DNA of 64,000 nucleotides from Inia geoffrensis (GCA_036417435.1 CM070901.1:161964044-162028043); one strand, 5' to 3'; counted from the first letter of the stretch, positions 20,381 to 30,738 are shown. A program made the numbers and translations. Notes: generated by a model not told the origin, from the sequence alone.

Positions 20381-22240
20381 GCTGCTCCAAATTCTGACCA
20401 TTGGGAGGAGTTTCCTTCCTTGCAGTTTTTCAGGGATACTCCTGAGTGGGGCTGAAATGCTGCAGAAGTCCACATCCACAAATGTGCAGAGTATCAGATA
20501 GAAGCATCTAGCAATCAGGACTTAGTTGCTCTCCGTCATTTGACTGGTCATTGGGAGCCTCACGTAGGGTCATTGGTGTGGGTGAAGGGAACTGGGGCAG
20601 TGAAGGAGCAGGTGCTAGGAGAGTACGAACCGCTTGCACGGGCAACCTACTTATGCTTTCAAGGTCTACTGGAGTATGAACTTGAACACACCATTTCTAT
20701 TTGGTGACGACTTACTGTCATGCATGTCCAACTTTATGGCTCAGTGGATCAGATAACACCTGCCTCACCATGGGATGAAAATGTCTTATGGTCACCTGAT
20801 GCTCTGTGGAGGATATTTTTGGAAGGGTGCAAAGATTTACTCCAGTACCCTGGGGCTCTGGGCTGCTGGGACTTGCAGCAGGTTCCATAGCTACTCCATC
20901 TGTCACAGGCATTTTGGGGAATCATCAGAGGCTTGATCATGAGGCCTTAGCCACACAGCAGCCTAGACTTTCTGCAGTCTTTTTTGCCCTGGACCCTACT
21001 CAAAATCAGTAAAAATGTTTGGAGCAGCACACGCTACAGGTGGGAGATGTTGCTTCCAAAAGCCAGATAAGTCCACCAAGTGCTGTGTGTCTTTCTTGGT
21101 GGAAGGCAGTACAAGGAGAAGCAAGTTGTCTGTCCCTATAGAGGCAACACCCAAACATGGCCCACGATATTGGACCTCAGAAACTTCACCTAGGTGTCAG
21201 ACCCGTGAACTTAATGGTGTATACTCCCACCATCTGCTACGCATATGTCTTATTAAAGCTTCTAGGGTGTTGTCCACTTCCTGCCCAACAGGCCTGTTAT
21301 ACATAATGTCATCAGTCTGGTGAGTCAGCATGATATTGCGTGAAATGCTGAGTCGTTGAGTCCCTCTTGTCTAGATCAGTCCTAGCAGGAGAGTTGGTAC
21401 AGCCCTGAGGCAGGACAGGGCCTTCTGCTGTCCCTGCTGAACTAAAGCAAACTCCTTTTGGTAGTTGCCAGAACACTGGCTGTGGATGGTGCCAGGAGCT
21501 AGGGGATTTTCTCCTTCAGGAGAGATACCACATCTAGAATAGCAGGTGCATTTGGAATAAGTTTATAGCAGTTCATGGCCATTCTCCAAGATCTATCTGC
21601 CTTCTGCACAGGACACACAGGAAAGTCAAATGGAAAATGTAAAGAGTATGATAGGAGCCCCCACCTCAACATCTTTTAGGGGTCTCCAAACAAGGGGAGA
21701 TGAGTTTCCTAAATGAGAGCAGCGTCTGCCATAAATAACAAAGGAGGCTTGGGGAGACTTGGGGGTTCAGGGTTCTCAGTTTCACCTGAGTTTTCCTTAC
21801 TGTTCTCAGGATCCCTCTCTTTTTCATTCAATGCCTTATTGATTTCACATATGGGATTTGCCAAGGCTATGAGTCAAGTTCAACTTCTACTGTAATACCG
21901 CCATCCGCAGGACTGGATTGCAATGTGCTGTGGATTAAATTTGGGGCCTGATTTTCAGCTGTGTCTTGCCTGTGGTCACAAGAGGTAAGACGTTTCTTTC
22001 GGGCCTCTCTAAACCTCTGGTTCTCTGAGGATACTTTGATCTGAGAATTTAAAGTCCTGAGCTTGTCGTTTTCTTTCCAAAACAGTTAGAGGTAGCCATT
22101 ACGCCCCATACTTCTTGTCGTTGGCACCAACACTTATGGTCAAGTGCAGCGGCCACTTGGTCTACTCAAGTCTTGCCTTCAGTTGACATTGCATCCCAGG
22201 CAAACCCAAGGTTCATTTAGGAAAACAGAAGCTCCGCTAG
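20381..22240 (-). pseudogene. ERV-L-type endogenous retrovirus pol fragment, degraded
   Basis: Read on -, the segment has a retroviral polymerase order. A reverse-transcriptase active-site-like T-D-D-I-M lies at 21,302-21,316, and about 0.5 kb downstream on that strand (near 20,720-20,760) there is sequence with an RNase H-like flavour, consistent with ERV-L/MaLR-related pol. Frames are broken by many stops and frameshifts; the longest piece is about 65-70 codons. No flanking LTR, gag, env or integrase is recognised, so this is a fossil with no capacity to function. Left and right limits are estimates. Confidence 0.6.
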
Positions 22241-22609
22241 TAATCGCACAGAGGGGATGGCTCTTATGGACACTGGTCGTGGAAGGGTTGACAGGGTGAA
22301 GGCACAAAAAGGGAAGAGAAGGGAACCCAGGGCTTAGGAAGTGGGGATCAGCTGCCGCCAGGACTGGAGGAACCGTGGGAGAAGGACTGCCTCTGCTGGA
22401 GATGGGGCCACTGCAGCTGCTGCTGCTAACATGACAGGGTCTCTCACCTCCAACCTCCCAGGCTTAGCACCTCCCATTGTCTGAAGCTCACTGGGACCAG
22501 CGGTCCAGGGATGCTGGGAAATGCCACTTGTAGGGGTCCAGCATCACACAGATGATGGTCACCAAGGGGAGAGCAGAGAGGTGACTGGACAAATGACCAG
22601 CACAGTGGG
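22241..22609. other. Single-copy region, no gene seen
   Basis: Contains a short CTG/GCT run (ctgcagctgctgctgctaac, about 22,411-22,430). Nothing else recognised. Confidence 0.4.
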
Positions 22610-22807
22610 TCAGGACTTGACTTTTATACCAAACAAATCCGTTCAGAATCAGCTCTGTTACTTCATAGTTGTGTGATGCTGAGAGAGGCAGGTAACCTTT
22701 TGGAGACTCAGTTTCCCCATGAATAAAATGGGAATCATCACGATTGAGGATTGGATTAAGTCAAGTATCAAAGTGCTTATCGTAGTGCCTGGCACCCAAT
22801 GTGCACT
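22610..22807 (+). repeat. MIR SINE (left part, split by CHR SINE)
   Basis: 'ttacttcatagttgtgtgat', 'gagactcagtttccccatga' and 'gtagtgcctggcacccaatg' are MIR blocks. The CHR SINE at 22,823 inserted at its 3' end. Confidence 0.85.
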
Positions 22808-22808
22808 T

Positions 22809-22823
22809 CCTGTGCGGTTCTTT
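22809..22823 (+). repeat. Target-site duplication, left copy
   Basis: 'tcctgtgcggttctt' matches 'tcctgggtggttctt' at 23,137-23,151 in 13 of 15 positions. The two mismatches show an older insertion than the one at 8,509. Confidence 0.8.
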
Positions 22824-23136
22824 TTTTTTTCTTTTAATTAATTTATTTTTGGCTGCATTGGGTCTTCGTTGCTGTGTGCAGGGTTTCTCTAGTTGCGGCA
22901 AGCAGGGGCTACTCTTCGTTGTGGTGCGCAGGCTTCTCGTTGTGGTGGCGTTTCTCGTTGAGGACCTCAGGCTCTAGGCGCGCGGGTTTCGGTAGTTGTG
23001 GCATGTGGGTTCGGTAGTTTTGGCGCACGGGTTTAGTTGCTCCGTGGCATGTGGGATCTTCCTGGACCAGGGCTCAAACCCGTGTCCCCTACATTGGCAG
23101 GTGGATTCTTAACTACTACGCCACCAGGGAAATCCC
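22824..23136 (-). mobile_element. CHR-2-type SINE
   Basis: Starts with the complement of an A-rich tail (T10, then 'aattaatttatttttggctg') and ends with the complement of the tRNA-like head ('cgccaccagggaaatccc'). The B-box complement 'gctcaaacccg' is visible near 23,072. It has two copies of the internal 'ggtagttgtgg' unit, fewer than the copies at 40,537 and 54,337. Confidence 0.9.
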
Positions 23137-23151
23137 TCCTGGGTGGTTCTT
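23137..23151 (+). repeat. Target-site duplication, right copy
   Basis: Partner of 22,809-22,823 (13/15 identical). Confidence 0.8.
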
Positions 23152-23159
23152 ACTTCACC

Positions 23160-23270
23160 CTTAACTCACTCTCTGACTTTGAATGAGTGTCTGGGTGTTT
23201 CAGAACTGTGTTTTCTCATCTGTAAAATGAAGGGGTTTGGACTGAGCTGCAACTGTGATGTGCTGTGGAA
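23160..23270 (+). repeat. MIR SINE fragment
   Basis: 'gtgttttctcatctgtaaaa' followed by 'tgaaggggtttgga' is a MIR core. It may be a second MIR beyond the SINE insertion, since the left fragment already reaches the MIR 3' end. Confidence 0.7.
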
Positions 23271-23730
23271 CATCCCTTAAATGAAACCGGCAGGTTGGGG
23301 CGGGAAGGGGGCGTTGGGAGGGCCCCGGATGTGTCTAAGTGCTGTGAGCTGTGTGCCTTGCTGGAGAATGTGCTTGAACACCAGAGAGCTCACACGTCCG
23401 CTGCCTTAACGCTCCCTGTATCTCCCTGCTAACAGTGCCCCCGGCAACGCTGACCTGGTCTCTATTCCCTTTGATGCGCCTCCTCTCGGCACTGCTTAGT
23501 TGGCAAGAAATTGCCAAGGGCAGTAAGCATGCTCTGTCAGAGGGGGAAAAGGGAACTTCAACTCAAATTCATCATGAAGATTAGATTTGAAGCTTCAGGG
23601 CCTTCCAGGGGCCTGAGTGCCTGAGCTTTGAGAATCGTTCTGTTCTGCCTGGAATTATGAGTTTAAACCTTTTGGAACTCAGGTTTGAGGGGAGCTGGAG
23701 ATGTGACAGAGGTGGGGTCCATGGAAAACA
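23271..23730. other. Single-copy region, no gene seen
   Basis: No repeat or exon recognised; stops in all frames at short spacing. Confidence 0.45.
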
Positions 23731-23870
23731 GTAGCTTAGTGGTTAGCAGTGAAGGGCCTTTTGAGTTCCTGTTCTGCCACCTACTAGCCTACTAGGGTTA
23801 CTTCGATTCTTTAAGACTGAGTTTCTTCCTTTGTAAAGTAGGATTAATACTGTTTACTGTAATTGACGCA
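23731..23870 (+). repeat. MIR SINE
   Basis: 'agtagcttagtggttagcag', 'ctgttctgccacctactagc' and 'tttgtaaagtaggattaata' match MIR from the head onward. Confidence 0.8.
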
Positions 23871-23879
23871 TGCTGTTTT

Positions 23880-24840
23880 GTCACCTTGTTGTTCCCTCTC
23901 CTCTCTGTTTAGCCCCCATTCCTTTAGGAAACCAAGCCTCTTGCACTCCCCAGGCCATGAGATTCAGACAGGGTTACTAATCACAACTCCCACCCCATCT
24001 CCTACACTTAGAGACAGCTAAAGGCCCAGCCAGACCAATTCTAGTATCCCGACCTCTGGAAACAGTGACTGGTCTAAGGAATGGGCCTATGACCCAGATC
24101 AGGCCAATCAGAATCTTTGCCAGGATTTGACATCTGGCTGCTGGGAGAGGTAAGCTCTTTCTTGTCTACGGAGTCCCAGATTGGGTGATGCAAGCTTGGA
24201 GCTGCCGATGGTTTCGACTCCTCCCTCCCCTCCCTTCCCCTCCCTGTGAAGAATTCTAGCAGTAAAGGGAAAGGAAGGTCTATTCCAACTCCCATCACAG
24301 ACAGAGAGAAGCACAATAAAGACGTTAAGAAACAAGAGATCCAGTGCTTTTATTTGAGCCCCTGGATCCAGCCATGCCTGAGGCAGGTCTGTCTCTGCTC
24401 ATCCCAGTTCTGTGGGACACTGAACCCCCTCTTTAGTTTGAGCACGTTGGATTTTGTCTCTGACAAAAGAGTCCTAAAAGACTTACTTATCTGGGCTGTT
24501 GCTGGGATTAAATGAGGGCTCTGTAACACCAGCTTTTATAATTGCCCTTGTCACAGTCATTCATGTGTCTGTCTGGAGCGCGGGATTTCAACTGTGCTGA
24601 GCATGTGTCAGCCTGGCCTCCCCGTGGGCCCTGCTGCTCACATCATGCATCCTCATCAGAGCTGTCCCAGCAGGTCCATTCCAGGGTGTAGTGTCATGGC
24701 CCTCCTCAGATCCTGGATGGCGCCCAGGCTGATGGCTGCAGTCAGAGCAGGAACCAGCCGGCGTCTCTCAGCTCCTCCTCTTGCCTCAAATGGAGGACGC
24801 TCAGAAGGGCGAGTGACCATGGTCCTTCAGGACCAACTCA
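23880..24840. other. Old repeat-like and single-copy DNA
   Basis: 'gaatgggcctatgacccaga' with 'tcaggccaatcagaatct' (about 24,080-24,115) looks like part of an old dispersed repeat I cannot name. At 24,560-24,830 the sequence has an L2-like feel without a clear anchor. No gene seen. Confidence 0.35.
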
Positions 24841-24900
24841 CTTGTTCTATGGAAGGGGAAACTGAGGCCCAGAGAGGGCAAGGGCACAGTCATTAAGGTT
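24841..24900 (-). repeat. MIR SINE fragment
   Basis: 'ggaaactgaggcccagagag' with 'ggcaagggcacagtc' is the complement of the conserved MIR core. Confidence 0.65.
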
Positions 24901-24970
24901 CCTAGCTTTCTTGTGGTCTCTTCCCCTGGCCCAAGTCAGAATTTATCAATCTCTCATCTCATTCATTTGT

Positions 24971-25129
24971 CCCTCCCTCCCTCCCTCCCTCCCCCCTCCC
25001 TCCCTCCCCCCTCCCTCCCTCCCTCCCCCCTCCCCCCTCCCCCCTCCCTCCCTCCCCCCCTCCCTCCCTCCCTCCCTCCCTCCCTTCCTTCCTTCTTTCC
25101 TTCCTTCCTTCTTTCCTTCCTTCCTTCCT
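24971..25129. repeat. 159-bp homopyrimidine tract (CCCT)n/(CCTT)n
   Basis: All bases are C or T on +. The left two-thirds is CCCT-based with C-runs of 3 to 6; the right third is CCTT-based. On - this is (GGGA)n, a dense G-quadruplex motif. The open frames across it (poly Pro/Ser on +, Gly/Arg/Glu on -) are repeat artefacts. Confidence 0.97.
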
Positions 25130-25234
25130 GCCATTATAACCGAGCTTCTACTGAGGTGATGAAGACAGAAAGGGGCCCGCATCCAGGGTCCCCAGGTTGG
25201 TCCTCTGAGCCCCACTGTCTTCTGTGTCTGTGAG

Positions 25235-25720
25235 GTCACATCTCCCTGTCTCAGCTGGGCTGTATTGAGAAAGGCAGGTTTATCTCCTCCCCTGACTGGG
25301 AGCTCATCACGGCCACATCCATGCCATCCATTTCTGTGACTCCAGGGCCCAGGTCTGCTGTCAGTAAGCGATGGTGAATCGGGAACCCAAACAGGAACAG
25401 AATTTAGAGGGGTGTTGTGGAGTTTGGTGTCAAGGGGCCTGAGCCTCAGTTCCCCCACCTGTCAGATGGAAACAATAACCCCACCCCCAGGAATCATGAA
25501 ATGAAACGTCAGTTATAACCCACTGGGGCTCAGTGGGAGTCACTGCCTGTGTTGCCTTGGCATGTATCTCCCTGATCCCAGGTGCCGGGGGGCAGGCCTG
25601 TCTCCCTCCCCTGGCGGGGAGCTTCTTGGGAGGGACAGGCTCTGCTGGGCCCAGCACTGACTCCTGTCCCAGGGCCCAGTGCACAGGAGGTGCTCAGGGA
25701 AGGTCTGATGAACAGAGGGG
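25235..25720 (+). repeat. L2 3' fragments with an intervening MIR
   Basis: 'ctgactgggagctcatcacg' and later 'gtgcacaggaggtgctcagg' are L2 3'-end anchors at about 25,290 and 25,685. Between them 'ggcctgagcctcagttcccc' (about 25,437-25,460) is a MIR core on +. The arrangement suggests two L2 pieces around a MIR. Confidence 0.5.
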
Positions 25721-25894
25721 ATGGGCGAGTGGGCCAGTGTTTATCCAAGCCCACCTCCTCCGTGGCGCTGCCTGGGTGGGTCCCCGGCTCCAGGATGCTT
25801 CCTCAAACCATCCCTGTAACCACAGTGAGGGACTTGTTACTCTTCCCCTGACCCCGTCCCCCGGCGCCCCGCAATCCGACTGGGAGATCTTTAC
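25721..25894. other. No feature recognised
   Basis: Short GC-rich link between L2 and the following ancient repeat. Confidence 0.35.
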
Positions 25895-26050
25895 TTTTAT
25901 TCATTCATTCGTCACAAAAATGTCTATTGTGGACCTACGACGTGCCAGGCTCTGTTCAAGGCACTGTTCACAACTGCCGAAGTGAACAGAAAAATGATCC
26001 AAACCCTGCCTCGCCTCATCGCTTCCGGTCTAGAGGCTGACAAACGAAGG
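25895..26050 (+). repeat. Ancient interspersed repeat, TTATTGAG type
   Basis: 'attcattcattcgtcacaaa', 'gacgtgccaggctctgttca' and 'aaccctgcctcgcctcat' follow the opening of this family. Several CpGs (ctacgacgtgcc) are present, unusual for an old repeat. Confidence 0.6.
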
Positions 26051-26925
26051 AAGAGACTGTCCCATGATGCCGAGGAGCGACGAATATGAAGGGGAAGGGG
26101 AGGACGTGGCAGGTCGGGGAGGAGCTGGAGAGTGAAGGGGACCCCGCCTTTGTCATCACCCTCCCACCATGACGCTCTTGTGCCCCCTGCACAAGCTACG
26201 TTGGGAGGCCCTGGTCGGGGGGAGCAGAGTCCCGAGAGACGTGAAGCTGGGGCACTGGAGCTGGGGAGACAGTAGCAGCCCTGTTCCCGGGACCCGGGCA
26301 GGCAGGGACAGGGTGCAAGGGTGAGGAAGCTGTGTTGCAGGCGGGGCCCAGGCAGCGACCTGGCTGGCAGCCGGGTCAGCTCAGACTTTTTGGGGACACC
26401 TTTCTTAGGAACTAACCTGCTCCTTGCCCCTCCCCCTCAGGATCCATTCGGGGTGTCCACGCCTACAAAGGACCCAGAGGGCAGGGACTTGGAGACTGTA
26501 TGCATCATTACTTTTGTGTGCTCACTGCTCGTTCTGGTCCAGGCACTGGCAGGCCGCTTGGGAAGAGGCAGCCACGGCGTCCTTTCCTGGGTCCGAGGGA
26601 TCCAGGAGGAAAGTGATGAGCAGGGGAAGGGCCAAAGGAGAGAAGGGCTGACTTGGGGGTGCGTGGGGTCTTTCCCTGGCCCTGCCAGCAGGAAAAGATC
26701 CAGGTCTCAGTTCCCAGCAGATGCCGCCCTGCTGGCACCTCTGGGTCCCTCCCACCCCCAGTTCCAGCTAAAGAACATGAGACATCAGGGGCCTGGGCTC
26801 AGTCTCCAGGGCCAGGGAGCGGCCTGCCGCCCAGGTCACAGCCCGTGAGCTTGGTATTCTGCAGCAGGATAATTGGTTAATGAGTCATGTTGAGGGGCGT
26901 GCTAGCCCTGCCACCCCACCAGGCC
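26051..26925. other. GC-rich single-copy region, no gene seen
   Basis: A 175-codon + frame (26,321-26,845) is open with no domain, no acceptable splice context and low hydrophobic patterning; overlapping frames on - are equally open. I do not call it a gene. Confidence 0.45.
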
Positions 26926-27073
26926 AGCTCACCTGGAAACACACATGCTCAACGTGCACATAGGCCTGACCACTAACCCGGAGGACACACACAGTCAGCG
27001 TGCAGACAGGCCTGACCACTAACCCAGCTCACCTGGAGAACACACATGCTCAGCGTGCACACAGGGCTGACCA
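26926..27073 (+). repeat. Three-unit tandem repeat, about 46-54 bp
   Basis: Units at 26,926-26,979, 26,980-27,025 and 27,026-27,073 share 'acacatgctcagcgtgcac' and 'aggcctgaccactaaccc'-type blocks. Unit 2 lacks the leading 'agctcacctgg'. Units 1 and 3 are more alike than either is to unit 2. A small minisatellite; no spacer/repeat logic of a CRISPR array. Confidence 0.9.
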
Positions 27074-27149
27074 TCACATGGAACCAACCAGGCAGAGTCA
27101 TGAGCCCCCCTGCGACAATGACAGAGGCAAATGGGGCAGGAGAAAGAGC

Positions 27150-27330
27150 AAGCACAGCCTTGGGGGGCACACACCCTGGCTTAGCTACTTACTGTGTGAT
27201 CCTGAGACAAGAAGCTTCACCTCCCTGAGCCTCTGTTTCCCCACCTGTGACATGTGGGTAATAATTCACCTTCTCTCACAGGCTTGTTCTGAGGATGATA
27301 CTGAACTGTTTACTCTGAGTTCATTCATGT
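27150..27330 (+). repeat. MIR SINE
   Basis: 'ctacttactgtgtgatcctg', 'tgagcctctgtttccccacc' and 'ggcttgttctgaggatgata' are MIR blocks in order. Confidence 0.85.
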
Positions 27331-27339
27331 TGAGACTCT

Positions 27340-27475
27340 CCGGCTGATTTTCTTCCTTTTGCCTGTAATGCCTTCCCCTTTCTCCATCTAATGAACTCCT
27401 ATTCATCCTTCAAAACCCAACAGAGCTATCCCCTCTTCTAATGACATCTATTGTTTCAGCTTTTAGCGGCCATTC
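27340..27475 (+). repeat. L2 LINE fragment
   Basis: 'gcctgtaatgccttcccctt' then 'aactcctattcatccttcaa' is the conserved L2 ORF C-terminal stretch. Confidence 0.75.
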
Positions 27476-28105
27476 TTCTTGTGGCAACAGTACATTGCTT
27501 TCTCCTGGGGAGTCACCTCCCAGACCATAGTTAGTCACGTGATCCTGGGGAAGGTGAGTGAGCTGTGGTGTCAGGGAAGGCACAGCCACTCAGAGACCCC
27601 AGGTGGAGGCAGAGATGGAGCAGGGAGCAGAGACCCCGACTCCCTCTCCCCCCGCCTTCTCTTCCCACCCTCTGGGCTCCTGTGGGGCCTCCCACTGGTC
27701 CAAACCCATGAAAGTCCATCTTCAAAGAAACCCCAATATAGTCCACACAGGTCGGCCTCCCGGCACAGAGCAGGGCAGAGCAGGGGAGGGACGGGGGACA
27801 ATGGTTCAGGAGGTGGGGAGGGGTGAAGGAGGAACAGCAGCCACAGAGTATTCCTGACAGTGTTAATGGTGTTACTTTTGGAGATTTTAGACCCTTTATA
27901 TTTTGGTGTCATTTTTGTAACAAGGTCAAACCATTTTTCACCATTGAAGTTATTTATTTTAAGTGACCAGAAAGGGGAACCTGGGGAGCCATGCAGAAAC
28001 CCCATGATGCCTCCACTCTCAGGGGCAGAATGTGGGTGAGGAACAGGTGAACTTGACCTTGTGACCCCTTTTGGGAAACAGGGTCTCAGAGGCTCTTTGA
28101 GGCTC
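27476..28105. other. Single-copy region with AT-rich core
   Basis: The segment 27,850-27,970 is AT-rich and not recognisably repetitive, with a nuclear-receptor-like half site (aaggtca) in 'gtaacaaggtcaaacc' near 27,920. The rest is mixed. No exon supported. Confidence 0.4.
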
Positions 28106-28109
28106 AGCG

Positions 28110-28235
28110 TGTGCAACAGTGCTGCGGTAACAAGTGGGCTGGGAGGCTCCGACCTGCTGTGTGACCTCGAGCGGGTCCCGCCCCCACAACCCCGGATCTC
28201 AGTTTCCCCATCCTGTGCAGGGGGTGCTCCCCTGA
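28110..28235 (+). repeat. MIR SINE fragment
   Basis: 'gacctgctgtgtgacctcga' and 'ctcagtttccccatcctgtg' are MIR core blocks. Confidence 0.7.
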
Positions 28236-28499
28236 CCTATTAAGGACCTTTCTTCCTCCTGAGTGCAGGAGTCCTCCGAGAGGTAAGAGGGTGTGGACCC
28301 TGCCAGGAGCCTGGGGTTTTCCTGTGAACAGAGATTAAAGAAGCTGAACCTGTTCACTGTGAGGAAGATAGAACAGACACATGGCCATGGTAAGTGCTTG
28401 GGGCCTTCCAGCATGATTAAAACCCAGTGATGAAGACTCATAATCAGTTTTCTGGGACAAGCAAGAAAACCAAGGGCCCGGTGCTGCTGCAGCCTGTCT

Positions 28500-28530
28500 G
28501 GGAAGGGAAGGGAAGGGAAGGGAAGGGAAG
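28500..28530 (+). repeat. (GGGAA)n pentamer repeat
   Basis: Six GGGAA units in a row; four or more GGG runs give G-quadruplex potential on +. Confidence 0.95.
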
Positions 28531-28569
28531 CACCCAGGACAGCAAGGAGGAACCTTCTAGCTGGAGGTG

Positions 28570-28740
28570 GTGCAGAGGCCAGGGCTGGGGCTGGGGCAAC
28601 ATCCCCACTGTCCTTACTTGGAGGTGTGACCTTGGAACAGCCCCTCTGCCTCTCTGAGCCTCTGTTTCCCCAGCTATAAAACGAAAGGGTTGAAAACGTA
28701 ATCCCTGTGGTCCTGCCCTGCTCTGTGACCACATTGATTG
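28570..28740 (+). repeat. MIR SINE 3' half
   Basis: 'ggaggtgtgaccttggaaca', 'gagcctctgtttccccagct' and 'ataaaacgaaaggg' match MIR. It ends just before the triplet array. Confidence 0.7.
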
Positions 28741-28780
28741 GGGAATATGGCAACAGGTAAAACTGGGGGGCAGAAGTCTT

Positions 28781-29513
28781 CATCATCATTATTGTCATCA
28801 CCAGCACCGTGATCATCATCACCACCACCACCACCACCACCACCATCATCACCATTGCCATCTTCACCATCATCACCAGCACCACCACCACCATCAACAC
28901 CATCGTCATCTTCGCCATCACCACCACCACCACCACTGTCATCACCACCACCATCATCACCACCATCATCATCTTCACCTTCATCACCACCATCATCATC
29001 ACCAGTCATCTTCACCATCATCACCACCATCATCATCACCTCCACCATCATCATCAGCACCACCAGCACCACCACCATCATCACCACCATCACCACCATC
29101 ATCACCACCCTCATCACCACCACCATCATCACCACTATCACCACCATCATCACCACCATCACCACCATCATCACCACCACCAGCACCACCACCATCATCA
29201 CCACTGCCATCTTCACCATCATCACCAGCACCACCATCATCACCACCATCACCACCATCATCACCACCAGCACCACCACCATCATCACCACCATCACCAC
29301 CATCATCACCACCCTCATCACCACCACCATCGTCACCACCATCACCACCATCATCATCAGCACCACCACCATCGTCACCACCACCAGCACCACCACCATC
29401 ATCACCACCATCACCACCATCATCACCACCATCATCATCTTCACCATTGTCACCACCATCATCACCACCCCCACCGTTATCATTACCTTCACCTTCATTA
29501 TAATCATCATCAC
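28781..29513. repeat. 733-bp ATC/ACC triplet array
   Basis: Interspersed CAT and CAC triplets with rare CTC, CAG, CGT, CTT, TAT variants. Because these triplets contain no stop in five of six frames, it gives long fake frames: poly-His and poly-Thr/Ile and poly-Ser/Pro on +, poly-Asp/Gly and poly-Val/Met on -. Variant triplets recur in blocks: 'tgccatcttcaccatcatca' occurs at 28,856 and again at 29,205 (349 bp apart), showing higher-order duplication. Flanked by MIR on both sides. Confidence 0.97.
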
Positions 29514-29515
29514 TA

Positions 29516-29735
29516 GGAAGAGCCACCTACTGAATGCTTCCTACGTACAAGACAGTGTGAAGAACCTTGCTTTCTTCTTCTCACTGAATAGTCACTGTTG
29601 TACCCAATTTATAGTTAAGGAAACGGGCTCTGAGAAACCAAATGACTTGCCCAAGACTGTGAAGCCTCTAAGGGGCCAGCTGGCGGGGACCGGAATTAGG
29701 ACTAAATGACTCCAGAACTTGTGGCTTTAACCATA
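29516..29735 (-). repeat. MIR SINE
   Basis: 'tacaagacagtgtgaagaac', 'tagttaaggaaacgggctct' and 'atgacttgcccaagactgtg' give a nearly complete MIR on -. Its 3' tail end faces the triplet array, the usual place for such arrays to start. Confidence 0.8.
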
Positions 29736-29799
29736 CGTGGCATCAGCTCCTGTCTGTGTGCCTGGAGTCAGATATCAGCAGACTCTTAGGTCCGTCAAC

Positions 29800-29920
29800 A
29801 CGGGGGACCATCTTCTCCAACCCTTTCATGGTCCAGTGCAGGGAACTGAGGCTAGAGAGGGAAAGGGACTTGTTCAAGGTCATGTTTTGAGCCAGAGGTG
29901 GAGCTGGGCCCAGAAAATTG
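29800..29920 (-). repeat. MIR SINE fragment
   Basis: 'agggaactgaggctagagag' with 'gacttgttcaaggtcatg' is the complement of MIR. Confidence 0.75.
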
Positions 29921-30735
29921 TTCTCCTGTTTCTTTTTAATCCTCCCCTATGTTGCTTCCAAGGATGTGACCTCTGAGCCCCTCAAATATTCCATTCATTC
30001 CACAGAGTCTTATGAACACGCATGCCCTGCGCTGGGCTCTGTGCCACGAGAGGGTCAAGGAGGCGCTGGACCCAGATTTTTTCCAAGGACTGTAGTATCT
30101 AGAAGTGACCACTCACACGGCTAATTAATCCAGGCTTCAGACCCACTATGGAATGAGCTTTCACAGGGAAACATCCAGCAAGTGGCAGAGAGGTCAGGAA
30201 GCCTTTGGTCAGGGTGTGGGTCAGACTCCAGGACTCAGGCCCAAGGGTCAGGGTCTGCTGAGAAACAGGTGGTAGAGCAGAGGCACGGCCACCCCTGAAA
30301 CTTGAAACATACCCAGGACAGATAAACTCAGGGACTTGTGGGCCTGGAAGGCTCACCATTGGAGGTGAGCACAGAACGTGGTATGTAGGAGGTTTGTCAT
30401 CCGGGGGTGCACGGCGGCTCTGGATTCTGGCAGCTCGTACCCAGGCCCCTTGGACTTGGGAGCAGCTCCAGGACCTGTAGCCCAGCCCCCTGAAGCTTCG
30501 AGCCCCTGACTCTGCCCCTCGGAGGGGGTACGGGGAGCCACCCTCTGCCAAGATCTGCAGCCTCCCCCTGGGCTCGGGCAGAGACGAGCAGCTGCGCTCA
30601 CTTCATGGTGGCCCAGGAGCCCCTGGCAGTTGACCAGCCCCAGGGAACTGGTTTCCCCTTCATGGACACACTCAGGCTGTTCGGTCTGTCTTTGGAGGTG
30701 AACACAGCACACTGGAGTCTCAGCACCTCTGTCAC
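29921..30735. other. Mostly single-copy, no gene seen
   Basis: A faint ancient repeat (TTATTGAG type) may lie at 29,985-30,070 ('attccattcattccacagag', 'gcgctgggctctgtgcc'). Overlapping open frames on - (30,099-30,946) run into the SINE and are spurious. Confidence 0.4.
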
Positions 30736-30738
30736 TAT

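Noticed and set aside
20381..22240. Intact or expressed retroviral gene
   Set aside because: Longest frame is about 70 codons; many stops and frameshifts. Fossil only.
24911..25458. Pro/Ser-rich and Gly/Arg/Glu-rich frames
   Set aside because: Translation of the (CCCT)n/(CCTT)n tract.
26926..27073. CRISPR-like repeated units
   Set aside because: Units are contiguous without unique spacers, only three are present, and the genome is mammalian. It is a minisatellite.
28809..29709. Long frames encoding poly-His, poly-Thr/Ile, poly-Ser/Pro and poly-Asp/Gly
   Set aside because: Direct translation of an ATC/ACC triplet array; open in five frames for compositional reasons.
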